A stretch of 64,000 bases of DNA from Polytrichum commune (taxonomy: Eukaryota; Streptophyta; Polytrichopsida; Polytrichales; Polytrichaceae): contig OX485806.1 of assembly GCA_950295325.1 (NCBI GenBank), positions 23,560,001 through 23,624,000 on the forward strand, given 5' to 3'. The notes beneath the pieces were generated by a model, which was not told the DNA's origin, made no database searches, and was given only the letters and a program-made list of their open reading frames with translations. Numbering within the stretch: the stretch's first letter is position 1; each line of letters opens with the position of its first letter. The translations under genes and the position numbers were made by a program. Below, in pieces: positions 33,349-45,140 of the stretch.

Positions 33349-34018
33349 ATAAACATACTAAAATATTATAAAACCTAATTTTAGTTCCACTCTAGAATGA
33401 CAAAGACCCTTTTAATGGTAAGTCACAAAATTATAACCTCACTGCTAATGAGGGTTTTGTAATATTTTTTAATTCCAAGTTAATTACATGCTTGATTGTT
33501 GGTTTCACTTCAAAAATAATCCCAGTCAATTGTTTATTTACTCAAATGAAATGAATATATATATATATATGTTGGATTTTGGACCTTGGAAATGAAATGC
33601 ACTCAATATGGGATTTGTGGGGAAGTGGCCTTCAAGAATGCAAGGACAATGGTTTTTTTGAAAGTCAGGCAGGGCGGGCATAAGTTTTCGGGCGAGTCTA
33701 GAAAATCCCGGTTTCTTTGTGGGGCAGTTGCCCCTGCCCGAATCTACCTCTCCTGAAAGGCTCGTATGGGGTAGGATATCGTCCTCCATAATAGAGTTGC
33801 GTTCCTTTATATAGTTACGAATTTTGCTTCTCCGTGAAACCGCGAGTGTCATCACACTCAATGGATATCCACAGCACCTTCTGCCTTCCTTTCCCATAAC
33901 TCGGGCACTTCAAAATTTAAGTTTTCCCTTACAGCTAAAAGGCAGGGCAGAAAAACAGGTTAAATTTTTTTTAAAAAAAAAAAAAAAAAAAAAACCAACA
34001 AGAACAACAAGTGAATGA
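33349..34018. other. intergenic region; A22 run at 33973-33994
   Basis: A poly-A run preceded by T-rich sequence, and an (AT)n at 33556-33569. The minus-strand ORF 33538-33897 (119 aa) has skewed composition and no family features, and is not called a gene. Confidence 0.4.
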
Positions 34019-34320
34019 CCACTACACTAAATACGAACGCATACACTAATTATCAATAACCCTATGAAAGTAAGTAACATTAAATGTAAAATCAACCACT
34101 AAATATCAACTATGGTAAAATTTGGAAGTTACATGTTTGAATTTAGTGTTAGTAAGGACATGGGAAAAAAAAGGATTTAATAAGAGAGGTGGCAGTAGGG
34201 AAGGTAGCAACACATTTATGTCTAGCATTAATTATCAAGGAATTGAAAATTAATGTTGAGCAAGGTAGGGTGGTAACAATACTAAATATAATCAGACACT
34301 AAATATCTTATTTAGTGTAC
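34019..34320. mobile_element. family A/T-type element with CACTAAATA ends
   Basis: Begins with ACTACACTAAATACGAACGC near 34020 and ends with CACTAAATATCTTATTTAGT plus GTAC near 34320. The terminal phrases belong to the same near-palindromic signature as families A and T. The interior has no ORF. Confidence 0.5.
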
Positions 34321-37300
34321 TGGTGCAGTAGACTAGGAGTAGAATAATTCTTGTGTGGACCCAAAATGGCTAATTGTAAAAGTGGTGGTCCAAAAAGGAT
34401 GCAATGACATGCCATATGCATTGATTGGCATATAGGTCATGTTTCACACCACTTGAAATCATTTTTGGGTGCCATTGAGTCAACCGTTTTGTGTACATTC
34501 GTATACATAGCATGAGATTTTGATGCTCAAATCAAGGAGACTATCATAAAATAGAAGGTTTGACTCACTTTCCTTTTTGGGAAGATGTAACTAATTATTG
34601 ACATGGAATAAAATTACGAAACAAATTGCATTCCTCATCGTTTCCTCTACTCTGTCTTTACAAATATTGCGCAAATTTCAAGCTACTCTTTCTGGCCGAA
34701 ACAACTAATTCTCATTGTTTTCCGTATCTCTACCTTATCCGGGTGTTCTTTGGTTACTTTTCTCAAACAAATACCTAGATAATTTTGATTGGTGTGTGGT
34801 TAAGTGATAAGAGGTTAATTAGTGTCGTTCATAATAAGATACATGGGTCTTCAATGGTCACTTGTTATGAAGTTAACCCACTTCTCCTAGGATATGAAAA
34901 ATGCAATTATTTTAAGATGGCTAGTACTAGCATGGGTTCGATTTTGGCATCCCCATGCATTCACAAAGCTTTTGTGATGTATAGGAGATCCAAGGATATC
35001 TATGGCACGGTTTGACAAGATTTCGTGCAATGCGAGGAAGCCCGGATGAAATTCTCTATCATTGAAGCCTTTCAAGGTTTTCCGCCTAAGTTGTTACCAT
35101 GTGGTAATATACTCATGTTATTACCATATGCTCCAATTTGATTCAATGCACAATTCATTGGTAACCTTCGGAGATTTTATGTTAGTTCTCAATACATGAC
35201 CTTGACGGAGATTTGTTGTGACTAGGCAAACTTGCCCCTTGGGTTGGCATTTCAAGGATGGTTAACTAGAGTTAGAGTAGGCGCTTTCATATGAGGAGTT
35301 TATGAAAACACGATTTCAACTACTTTTTTGGGCTCCTTGATAAACTTTATGTTGATCTGGCATGACGGTGGTGGCTAGAGGCCACTCCATTTCTTCTCCA
35401 ATTTTTGGCCAAGCTTGGAAGGAAGTGGCTTACTAAGCGCAATGATCGCTTGAAACCCATTGCCAATAAATGGAAACACTTGATCCCGCCCATTATCAAC
35501 CCTAGTTGGGATGTTATCTCAATCAAGCACAAACATCAAGCACATAAGTAAAATTGTTTTTCGTTGGTTTGTTATTTATAAGGAGGGAGGGGGTTCAATG
35601 CGTGGAGAGGATGCATATCAGACAACATGGATACTAGTTTCTCCACTATGGACATTTGAGTGTGAAAGCGTGGAGCAAAGGTTCTACGACCGTCCCTTGA
35701 CGCAACAAGTTTGGCAGTTTGTTGCTATGGTTTGCACATTTCGGCATGACAATTTGAGGAGGTGCTCAACTATCGAGTTGTTCCCATCTAATGAATCACA
35801 CAAAGCAGTACTCTCATTTTCCAAGCGAATTTGATTGGTCAAAGGACTTTACAGGGGGGAAAACATGGTGTTTTCTTGTGCACCCTTCCTTTAGTTGTTT
35901 CAATAACTGGTATTTAGGTAATTATGGACTTTCAGATAGTCTGGAATCATCCACACGTTGTGTGAGAACAAACAAAAACATAGTGCAAACACACAACTAT
36001 AGCATAGTATTCGTGAAAATGTCACATTTGCATGTGGCATTTTTTTCCCCAAGGCTGATTCAATTTCTAGTCTTGTGGAGTGCACTTCAACTTTGGAAAA
36101 AAAATTGCATTTTGAAACAAATTTTGCTTGGCCACCTATGGTACAAGTTCATAGAGTAAAGAAGAAGTTATTTAATATCATGAACATTATGTTTTGATTG
36201 CTATCTAGAGTGTTTGAAGCAACAATAAAGAACATAAACATTCATGATATAAAAGTCTTCTTCCTTGTTATCACTTGCACATGCTATTAGCATTTGTAAA
36301 TACATCTAGATGTAATTGGCAAAAGCTACCTCCAAAGACCAATTCAAGACGGCCTTCCTTGTATTTGAGAGAACAACATTTGTGACATTTTTGCATGCCA
36401 TGTGATGTTTTTATGAATATCATGTTCTATATGGTCATAAATGCATAACAAAAAAACCCAATAAAAGCCACAAATGAGGCACGACAACAAATTCATGGGA
36501 AGAAGTCACAATATTGAGGGGATTAAGAGGATCATGTCAACTACTAGTTTTGTCCATAATTGGCCAAAATGTCTGGTTTAAAATAAAAACCCAAAGGGTT
36601 ATTCATACCCATTCTCTCGCATTCTGTAACATTTGTACTTGCATGGTAATGTCACTATGTTGTATCTTAGTGGTGTGTGTGTTTTTTGAACACACTCGAA
36701 GCTAAATTGTTTAAAAAAGGAGATAAACCAAAAATAAAGTATTAAATCCATGGCAAACATGGAATACAAACATTTGAAGTTGTGATTGTTGGGTTGTTTT
36801 GTGTCCCCTCAAACTTGCACATCTCTTAATACTTTTGGACAAGTGGTTAGTCCAAGTATGTTTAAATGTCAGTTTTGACATGCTTTGCTTAATGCACGCA
36901 CATCTTCCTTAATTAGCATTTAAGGTATGTATACCCAATACCAACACCTAACCTAAAACCAAGACCTAGATATAGAAATCTAACATAACATGTACATATT
37001 GACTCTCATGAGAATGTAAATCATCTGGACCTCTGATAGAGGTGTTGATTTTTAGGGTTTTAACTCCAACGGTGAGTATGGGACAACATTTATTTGTCAT
37101 AGTGGTCAGGTAACAACATATATTTTGGTTTCCGGAGTGTCTTTGCAGTACTAACTCCTTTGTTAATAGGTCCACGTTCCTTTGGGTGGAGTAATGAGAC
37201 CTTGGCGCGGGGTTCATGAATTTTTGTAATTCAAGGCCACGATGAGCAAGAGTCAATGACAAAAGAGATTCAGCGTAGTTGTAGTAGAGTGCTTTCAGTC

Positions 37301-37334
37301 ATGGGAAGTAAAAGGAAACGATGTATGAACCCAT
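34321..37334. other. 3-kb stretch without a supported gene
   Basis: Several short ORFs on both strands; none shows a recognisable domain. The phrase CTTTTTGGGAAGATG and later low-complexity parts look like decayed transposon. One clear hairpin is listed separately at 36161. Confidence 0.35.
36161..36263. repeat. 103-bp hairpin
   Basis: Left arm GAAGAAGTTATTTAATATCA then TGAACATTATGTT; right arm AACATAAACATTCATGATAT then AAAAGTCTTCTTC. The arms (about 33 bp) pair with a few mismatches around a 37-nt loop. The size fits either a very small MITE or a miRNA-like precursor. Confidence 0.7.
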
Positions 37335-37563
37335 CAATGATTGGGGAGGACCGGCAGTTACTTACAAATGAACCGGTTGAGTTTGAGAAATAACAAGTTG
37401 AAGTTCAAGACTGCAGGAAAATTACCAATCGTTTTCGAGGAATTTATAGAAGAATATACCCCAATTTAAGAAAGGAAAACCGGAGGATGTCAACATGTAA
37501 CTGGTTGGACTAGCAAACACCAGGATCTCAACCGATTATGCCCAAAATTCTCCCCGATCACTG
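37335..37563. mobile_element. hAT MITE family H, intact copy
   Basis: Starts CAATGATTGGGGAGGACCGG and ends TCTCCCCGATCACTG, inverted ends of about 15 bp. It is flanked by a perfect 8-bp duplication GAACCCAT (37327-37334 and 37564-37571). It is 229 bp. Confidence 0.9.
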
Positions 37564-38099
37564 GAACCCATGATCTTTCGTGGGAATGTGGACTGTGTTA
37601 TTGGCATGGCATTCTTTTAAATAACAGTGGAAATTGTCGTTTTTCTATGCGAATGAATGGAGGCACTGAAGACATACTTGAGGGGGAACTGCACCATTCC
37701 ATGAGTTCTCGCACTGGAGCAATTAATCAGTGCAACGGCAGACTGAGTAAATTTTAAGGCCCGAGTTGGCCAATTGCTTGGACGATATGCTCATTCTTGA
37801 CGTCAACAGGCGGTCATCATCATCACGAATGAGGACCCATATAATAATAGCGCAGCATCGTTCGCAACACTACTATAAAATGTGGGAATCTTACGTGCGG
37901 CTCCTGTATGACTTTGAGTGGCCATGTCAACATTTTTCAGGTTCATTCCAGGTTTTAAAGTTCGAAACACCACTTAAAAGTCACATAGATCACGTTCCAT
38001 TCAATGGTTGTGCACTTAAGAAATCCCACATTCTGTAGTTGTGAATACAGACCGACAAAGAGTCCGTCGAAATATCTGTAAGCCTCCATCACCCAACAA

Positions 38100-38333
38100 T
38101 GTGCACCTGAATCACGCGAATTGCCATGCAAGGATTTGTCTTTGCTTTTCGAGTCCTTGGATGAAGTTCCAGTGAAGGGAATTGTTGGCAAGTGTTCTGC
38201 CTGGGGAGAGAATATGACGTTGCTTAATCAGTTTGGGATTTGTAACTTGCCTACGTGGCGCTCTCTCAGTGGTTCTGAGGAGGAAAATTATATGAAAATG
38301 TTCATTACTCGATGGCATGTCAAGTAGGTAGGA
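38100..38333 (+). CDS. possible exon, unknown protein (weak)
   Basis: An open frame gives CKDLSLLFESLDEVPVKGIV, then GKCSAWGENMTLLNQFGICN, LPTWRSLSG and ENYMKMFITRWHVK. It has a protein-like composition and ends near a possible donor (CAA|GTAGGT). The antisense frame is also open, so coding status is uncertain. It lies upstream of the better candidate exons at 39.1-39.9 kb and may belong to the same gene. No family recognised. Confidence 0.3.
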
Positions 38334-38355
38334 AGGGCATGGCAAGCGGTCATTG

Positions 38356-38651
38356 CACTAGCAGAAACCTATGCCAAAAAGAACCTAACCTGCAGTGGCT
38401 ATACAACTGCAGATTTGTTTTTTTGGTTTAGCAACTAAAATTTTAGGAAATTGGAAGTGTGTAATATACCGTTGGAAAGGTCTTAAAAATACCTTTCCAA
38501 CGGTATATTACACGCCCCAAAATATTCATAATTTCAGTCACAAAACAAACAAACAAAAAATGTGAACGTTTAGCGACTGCAGATCAGGCTGGTCAAAAGA
38601 ACTGCAACCGATTTCAACTACGGTTTTTTTGGACATAGTTTAATACTAGTG
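38356..38651. mobile_element. CACTA-type MITE
   Basis: Starts CACTAGCAGAAACCTATGCC and ends TAGTTTAATACTAGTG. The ends are inverted (CACTAG--A--AAACTATG-C). The flanking triplets TTG and CTG differ by one base. It is 296 bp. The centre holds a 23-bp perfect stem with a 9-nt loop (38459-38513). A related element is at 47934-48194. Confidence 0.75.
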
Positions 38652-39079
38652 CTGGTACCATACAACCGTGCCACCGATCATGTGCAGTATTGATTCCATA
38701 AGACCGGGTGTCAGTGTATAACGGCGTCTTCAATGGGCTCGGCCTACAAGTCTTGCCTATGGAGCCCCCCCAAGTATATACCCGGCCGTCCTCAAAAAAA
38801 CCAACACCTAATTAATACATGTTAATTCACTTGGAAACATGGATCGGGGCCGAAGCTTTGTCACGGCGGCGTGAATGGGACACCCATTTCTTCACAACAA
38901 CCCGGGAAGAAGCCAAAGGGTGGTGGTGGTGGTGAGCCATTAATTATTCACTGATTTTTTGTCCCTTCGTTGATTTACTATTGTGAAAGGGGAGTGGCAA
39001 TTCCCACATAGAAGCGGGATATCCAAGTGATGTGAATGTGTGCTCACAATTGCAATCGTATGATTTTGTGATGGTGTAG

Positions 39080-39944
39080 ATCGAATTCTACACTTTGTTT
39101 CGGATGTGGAAGGTGAATCCGGAGCAGGCACAGGCGATAAGACGGGGGCGTCCCAATCCACGGAGAGAGGGAAGTATCGTATATACACGAGCATACCTCT
39201 TATTCATTCAACTTGAAAACCCTGAAACAGTATGCAGCCCGGAGGTTACTCGTTCTAGTTGATTTGACACTGGCATTAGCTTTAAAAGAACCCGAATTAG
39301 TCTGCTCGAGGTCAATACAGACGAATCTGCAACCAACCTGTAGGAAGCCGAATTTTGTATGTTGGATGGATGAGAGGGACGATCGTGTACGAGAATTCCC
39401 TCTCTCCACATTCCACAGGCGGAGTGAAAGTGAAAGCGAGAGAGCACCAATGCCTCGTTGTCTATGCTGGCTTCATATGTTACAGTGTAGTTGAGTTTCT
39501 GTTTCATTCGACACGATCTCGGAAATTGGAGAAGCCTTCCAAGACATTCTGTGGCACTGCATACATCCGAGGTAGTTATGCGGGCAATGAGGCAGCAGAT
39601 TTGTGTCGGATTTTTGTAAGTGAATAGGTGTCCGAATATTTTTCATGACATCAGGTATCCTTAGATCGAATTGGAGGTATTGGTGCACTTCCATCTTAAA
39701 TGTGAGATGTTATAAATTCAAGGGAGAGTCGGAAACTCTTGAGCGTGCAATTTTCTCCACGCAATGCGAAAGGGTGGTGATTCGCATATGTAGTCCTAAT
39801 GTAATCCACTGGGTGTTCATCAGATTCCCGTATGGGACAAGTGTCTTGTTGGGAATAAAAGTGCTTCCCGGAAGGATAACCGAGATCGGGCAACAGTTAC
39901 ATACGGAAGATTGCGAAGAAGGGATAGATTCAGATTGCAAAGAG
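39080..39944 (+). pseudogene. two candidate exons of an unknown gene, the first split by a Mutator-like MITE
   Basis: Exon a: 39080-39161 plus 39417-39615. Excising the MITE (39162-39408) and one target duplication gives an unbroken frame: DRILHFVSDVEGESG before, TGGVKVKAREHQCLVVYAG and YIRGSYAGNEAADLCRIF after, ending at a consensus donor TTT|GTAAGTG. Exon b: 39723-39944 begins after TTCAAG, reads GESETLERAIFSTQCERVVI then RICSPNVIHWVFIRFPYG, and ends GAG|GTAATC. Both junctions are phase 0, so the exons would join. I do not recognise the family. With the insertion present the first exon hits stops, so the gene is probably broken unless the MITE is spliced out. Confidence 0.45.
39162..39408. 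mobile_element. Mutator-like MITE family L, copy 1, inside a coding-like exon
   Basis: Starts GGAGAGAGGGAAGTATCG and ends GAGAATTCCCTCTCTCC, inverted ends of about 40 bp. The flanks CAATCCAC (39154-39161) and CATTCCAC (39409-39416) differ by one base. It is 247 bp. Copy 2 at 55691 has an 11-bp near-perfect duplication, which supports the Mutator assignment. Confidence 0.8.
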
Positions 39945-40994
39945 GTAATCTTATGCCATGCTTATCTCTTTTGGCGCCGATAATGGATGATGCAACCGGA
40001 AGTTTTGGTCCTAAGTCCAACTACGATAAGGTGCACACCAGTGTTGGGTGGGTATGAAGATTTGTACCAAAACCCCGGTGATTATCAGGGTAGTTCTTTA
40101 ACTTTATAACTATGGTTCTCAAATTTTTCAATAACCGGACTTGATTCATAACCGTGGTTCTTAAAAAAAATTCAAAACTTAATCAAATAACCTTCTAAAA
40201 ATCTGCCGGTTTCTTCATGAAAACCACCAAGTCTTTTGAGTTTTTTAAAATAAGAGGGATCAAAGGCTTTTTTTTATATTGTAAAGACTTTCAAAACCCC
40301 GAAACCGAAGGTTCTTTGTTTCGAAGTTGTTTTCGAAAATTGGTACATGAGGTTAGTAACAAAATCAAACACCCGCCCGACATTGGTGTACATCATGATT
40401 GTGTCACACGTCATTTTTTTCCCATAATCCTTTGACACTCTTTTGAACATGTACCATGACGCTTTTATTTTTGACTTCACATAGGTGCACAATTAAGACA
40501 TAGCTCAATCATACAAATGGTCATCATATTCGGTTAGTGGTTGGTAATTTCAATTATCCATGTTGCCTCAAACATGAGTCTTTATGAAATGTAAGGACTA
40601 CTTCTTAATTAGTCCTTAGTGGTGATACACCTTATCATGGTCGGACCCTCCTACACACAACTTTTTCAATACTATGGTCAAGGAATGTGAGGTTGAGAAT
40701 CTAACATGTTCAATGTATGCATGTGGATCCTATTGTGGAGGGAAGTCATCCTCTGCCCTCCTTACCACGGTACCCCGCATCATACTGCAACCAACTAAGC
40801 TTCGTTTGTGGGCCTGGGTATTAAACACTCAGATCCAAGCACATATCAATGAGATCCCTGACATGCCAAAGCTTTCAATTTGAATCCGAGTTCAGCAGAG
40901 AGATGTCAACAAGGGTTATTCATTTGACACCGTAGAGCACGGAAGTCATACCGAATATAAGAGAAGAGAACAAGACCCCACCTCTTAGAAACGC

Positions 40995-41430
40995 CAGCGA
41001 TAAGGTTGGTCGAGGTTTTCCGATCCACCCTCATTTTGATACGCCAGTGGTGGCGAAGGGGCGAGAGCAGGTCAGAGGGTTGTGCTAGAAGCAGCAACTG
41101 CAAAGCCTTATCCAGATGCCACCCAGCTTGTGACAATTGCGGATGTCCTGAATAGTGTCCTGCCCTAGGATTGGGGAGAACCGGCAGTTAGTAACAGATG
41201 AACTGGCTGATTTTGAGAAATAACTGGTTGAAGTTCATCAAGACTGCAGGAAAATTACTGATCGGTAGAGAGGAATTTATAGAAGAATATACCCCAATTT
41301 AATAAAGGAAAACCGAAGGATGTCATCAACATGTAATCGGTTGGACTTGCAAACACTAGGATCTCAACTGATTATGCCCAAAAATCTCCCCGATCACTGG
41401 TCCTGCCTCCACCGAGCGAACTAACTGTGA
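40995..41430 (+). pseudogene. coding-like segment split by a hAT MITE
   Basis: Before the MITE the frame reads GQRVVLEAATAKPYPDATQL then VTIADVLNSVLP. If the family H MITE (41165-41399) and one copy of its GTCCTGCC duplication are removed, it continues without a break as PPSELTVRIGNVDH and then meets a stop. It is possibly the 3' end of the broken gene at 39.1-39.9 kb. A plausible acceptor (CGCCAG) lies near 41045. Family unknown; coding status tentative. Confidence 0.35.
41165..41399. mobile_element. hAT MITE family H, intact copy
   Basis: Starts CTAGGATTGGGGAGAACCGG and ends TCTCCCCGATCACTG. It is flanked by a perfect 8-bp duplication GTCCTGCC (41157-41164 and 41400-41407). It is 235 bp, closely similar to the copy at 37335. 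Confidence 0.92.
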
Positions 41431-43754
41431 GGATTGGGAATGTGGACCATTGAACTCTGTCAAGCATTGGCATTGATAGTATAAGCAGTGTAATGGTGAT
41501 AGTTGTAGCGAATAGACGTAGGTGGGTTCGGCCGTAGGTGTATCTGGAGTTGCTTCTCATTGGCATGGAGCCCGTTTGGGGCCGTTCAGTGCCTCGCCAT
41601 TCAAATGTGGAATCTGTTGTTTGAGTATTTTAGCACCCTACATATGTATATATATATTGGCTTTTGATAACTTACACATGATTCACCTCTTTTGAGCAAC
41701 TCGTTGACAGCCATTGAATACAGCAGTCATTGAATGATTTGGAATTTTTTTCGTTGCATAAATAGTGGATGCATGATGATTGAATGTGAGTTCACAGTTT
41801 TGGGGCCACATGTGATTGTGTGGAGTTGTTGTCACTCAACGCATGACTTGTCAAGAGGCTTCACACCACCCTTGAGTAGATATTCATGAGCCATGTGTTG
41901 TAATAAACGCCCTTCAAAATTACTGGCATAATGCACGTGGATCTAACTGTAAGGCAAACTTGATTGCTTGAGGTATATCACATTCAATCTGCGACCACAA
42001 TGACAAGAGCAAACTAGTCGCTTAATGCATGCTGCAACCATATTTCTGGAAAAACTAGCCACCCTTTGTGAAGACCAAGCTGTAACCCCAATCGTTGCGA
42101 CCACATGTTTGTTTATGAGCATTGAGCTCATGTGCACAGATGATGGATCGACATGCACTATATAGGAAAGGGTTGGTTTTGTATTTTAGTTTGAAGCATG
42201 TCACATTAGTGTGATTACAATGACCACATTAGATTATGTAGATATATATAGCATATGATGAACATTAATTGATTGTACGTACATAGTGTCCAGTGCAATC
42301 GACCACCATCGACAGTCCCAGTAATCTGTGTCCTTTTGCAACTGTGAGTTGCACCCGTCCCTTGTAACTACAATTGTAGTTATAGGTCGTGTTGCAGAAA
42401 TCATAAAACGATGCGAGTGCGAGGATCAAAGAAAAAAAAAATACCATGAAAAGACACATGTTTAAAGGAGACTAGACTGCGTTTTGGAATTGTACTAACT
42501 ACTCCACACTCAATGAATAGTGAACACAATTGGGAGGACCTATGTAATCATACTAGTCATGGTCCATGCCAGAGACCAGCTCAGTGACTATATCATTCAA
42601 CAAAAGTATATCAAAATTATAAATTAAAAAATACAATGGATTTTTCATTTTACATTAATGATTGTCAATGATACTATCAATCTCTTCTTGTGAATAAAGC
42701 TCATGTAAAGACAAATCTAAAAGCGCTCCAACCTTGCTATTCTCAACAACCATAACTAAATCAAGGGAGGTCCAATTTTCAACCCAATTTTGTGGATGCT
42801 TCATCGTAGATTGGCTAATGCAAAACATGTCTTGTAGTGTAAATTCAGTCAGTAGAAGTTGGTGAACATGAATAACCTTATGTGAAGACTCTAAATGTGT
42901 GAAGCCCATAGTCTCATCTTAAGTCCTCTTGAAGTGATGAGGTCATCATTCACGTTGTCTTGTAATAAAATTTGATAAATAGATCATCAATTAAAGCAGC
43001 CTAGACTATTTTAGGTTAATGGCTCAACCTTTGGGTGGAATTGACTCACAGGAAGGTAAATGAGTCACCCTTAGGCGAAAATCTGAGGGAAATATATGGT
43101 ATTGATTGCTTATCTCAATATGTTTGTGGCGAGTGTGTGGTGGCCGCAAATGGGGATGACCGTATCCACTTTCCACAAATATTTGTGAATACAAAAATAC
43201 ATGGGAGCCCTCGCTGCAAAGATTTCAACAAAATATGCATTTGCAAACAATTTTTCTTATGTGGATAAGGCATTGGGTGGGCTTGTCTTATCCACCATCT
43301 ATATACATCCACATGAATGTTTACAACACCTCTCTCTTTCGCGGGGGGAGGGGGAGGGGGAAGGGGTGAAAACGTTGATTATTAGTGTAGCATGCAATGA
43401 TTGATACTTTTAACAAACTTGACTCCTAAACCAGGTTCCGAGACCCCATATTTGTGTATGAATACGAATTAGGATGAAACAATAACCAACCTACAAAGGC
43501 CATGTTTTAACATTATCCCCACGGTAGGTGTCATGAAACCAAACCGCATCCGGATAGCTCTTGGGGATATGGGAGGGGGGGGGGGAGGCGCAAGATAAGG
43601 CCTCAAGGCTTCCAAATATGAACACTTCTTCTAAATCTGAAGAGAGGTGAATAAGTACAGGTAGGTAGGTAGAGGTTACCACTAGAATCCAAGGTGTTAA
43701 GAAACGGCTGTGACTTAAACTTTAAACTAAAGAATCACAAATCTTCACAAATCT
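41431..43754. other. intergenic region without a supported gene
   Basis: Short ORFs only. There are purine-rich GGGGGAGG runs near 43340-43362 and 43569-43587. The 42655-42909 minus ORF contains LESSHKVIHVHQLLLTEFTL and may be old transposon coding sequence, but nothing decisive was seen. Confidence 0.35.
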
Positions 43755-43961
43755 TGTTACAGATGAACCGGTTGAGTTTGAGAAGTAACCGGTTGAAGTT
43801 CAAGACTTCAGGAGAATTGCCAATCACTTTAGAGGAATTCATGGAATATACCTCAAATGAATATAGAAAAACCAAAGGATGTCATCAACATGTAACCACT
43901 GGTTGGACTTGTAAACACTAGGATCCCAACCGATTATGCCCAAAAATCTCCCCGGTCACTG
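43755..43961. mobile_element. hAT MITE family H, 5'-truncated copy
   Basis: Core phrases ATGAACCGGTTGAGTTTGAG and ATTATGCCCAAAAATCTCCC followed by GGTCACTG. The right end is intact; the left end with GGGGAGAACCGG is missing and no duplication is visible. Confidence 0.75.
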
Positions 43962-44392
43962 GTCACAGCCTGAGGTGTGTTTGACCCATTTGAGCAAGGA
44001 AAAGCTAAGTATGAGCTTTATGATATTTGGATGATCAGGGTCCTGTTAAGGAATGTATATGTTGAAGTTAATGAGAGGGGCCCCACTGGGGAGCGGCTGA
44101 GATTTAGGCAGGCCGGCCCCTGCTCTCAGTTTGGCTTCCAGTTTAGTAAGCAGAAGAGACAGGTCTTGGTGCAGTACTACTTCTTCTGAAGCGACATCAG
44201 CAATAAACTAGATATCTACTGGAGTTTAGTCACGGGACTGATCAGTGCCATCAACACTTACTGCACTTAAATATATATATATTCTGGGGATGGAAGATCA
44301 TGTGCATGGAAAGCTATGTGTACCATGCATATCGATCGGCGTCCCAATGGGAATTGAAGTGAATGGAAAGTACAATCTCGAGAAGTGTTTGG

Positions 44393-44980
44393 GGCCACTT
44401 CACACTATATATGGCCGTCCAAGTCGAGAGGCAGTGGGATTGAATGACTAAACTTTGTTGAGAGTCCAAAGAAATGGGCTGAAAATAGCTAGCCAATAAG
44501 ATATAGGAATTTTTGCCTTTGGTCAGACATAGTGTGAAGCTTCCAAAGGTTAAGTTCAAAGTCTAAACCTTTGGCCATGAACTCCCATGACCTCTCGACT
44601 TCGACGGCCATAGTGTGAAGCCTCCAAAGGTCGAGCCCAAAGTCCAAAGGAAGAAGGAGCATCCCATTTTATTCCTTGCTCAAAACAACCCTTCCAATCT
44701 AACGGCCAAGATCTTGTCAGATTTTTATTTTTTATGAAAAAAGTCGACATCCTCTCAACTATAGTTTGGGTTTCCATTCATGTCCGACCCAAACTTCCCT
44801 TCAAGAATCCATTGCCTTGGTCAAAAAGTACTACCATGTAGGCATTTTGGAGAGCGACGGCCTTTGGACTTTGGCCTCTAGCGTGAAGGTCAAGAGGCCG
44901 AATTCTTGGTTTTCTTGCAATCTAATTGGTGGAAATCGACAGCCTCTTGACCTTCGGCCATAGTGTTAAGTAGCCCTTAA
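44393..44980. mobile_element. degenerate Harbinger-like element (family B)
   Basis: Starts GGGGCCACTTCACACTATAT and ends GGCCATAGTGTTAAGTAGCC followed by CTTA. It shares with 46267-47804 the phrases AGAGGC-GA, CTTTGGACTTTGGCCTCTAG and GTGAAGG-CAAGAGG. It provides the empty site (GCGACGGCCTTTGG) for the LTR inserted in that copy. Confidence 0.65.
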
Positions 44981-45109
44981 TCCCCTTTAGATTTAGAGCG
45001 AAGGGGCTCCAAGATGTGGGCATTTCTCTAAATCACATAAGGTAGAGGGTGCTTGAACCAACACTTCAAGATATTGCACATATATATATGGCTATGTGGT
45101 TGATTTATG

Positions 45110-45140
<31 letters not shown>

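Noticed and set aside
33538..33897. Minus ORF of 119 aa
   Set aside because: The composition and the IYIYIF tail come from an AT microsatellite. No domain, no gene context.
34785..35560. Possible transposase coding region
   Set aside because: Short peptides in several frames look protein-like, but no catalytic motif or continuous frame could be found.
38356..38651. The CACTA MITE hairpin as a confirmed miRNA gene
   Set aside because: A perfect stem alone is not proof; it lies in a transposon and no expression data are available.
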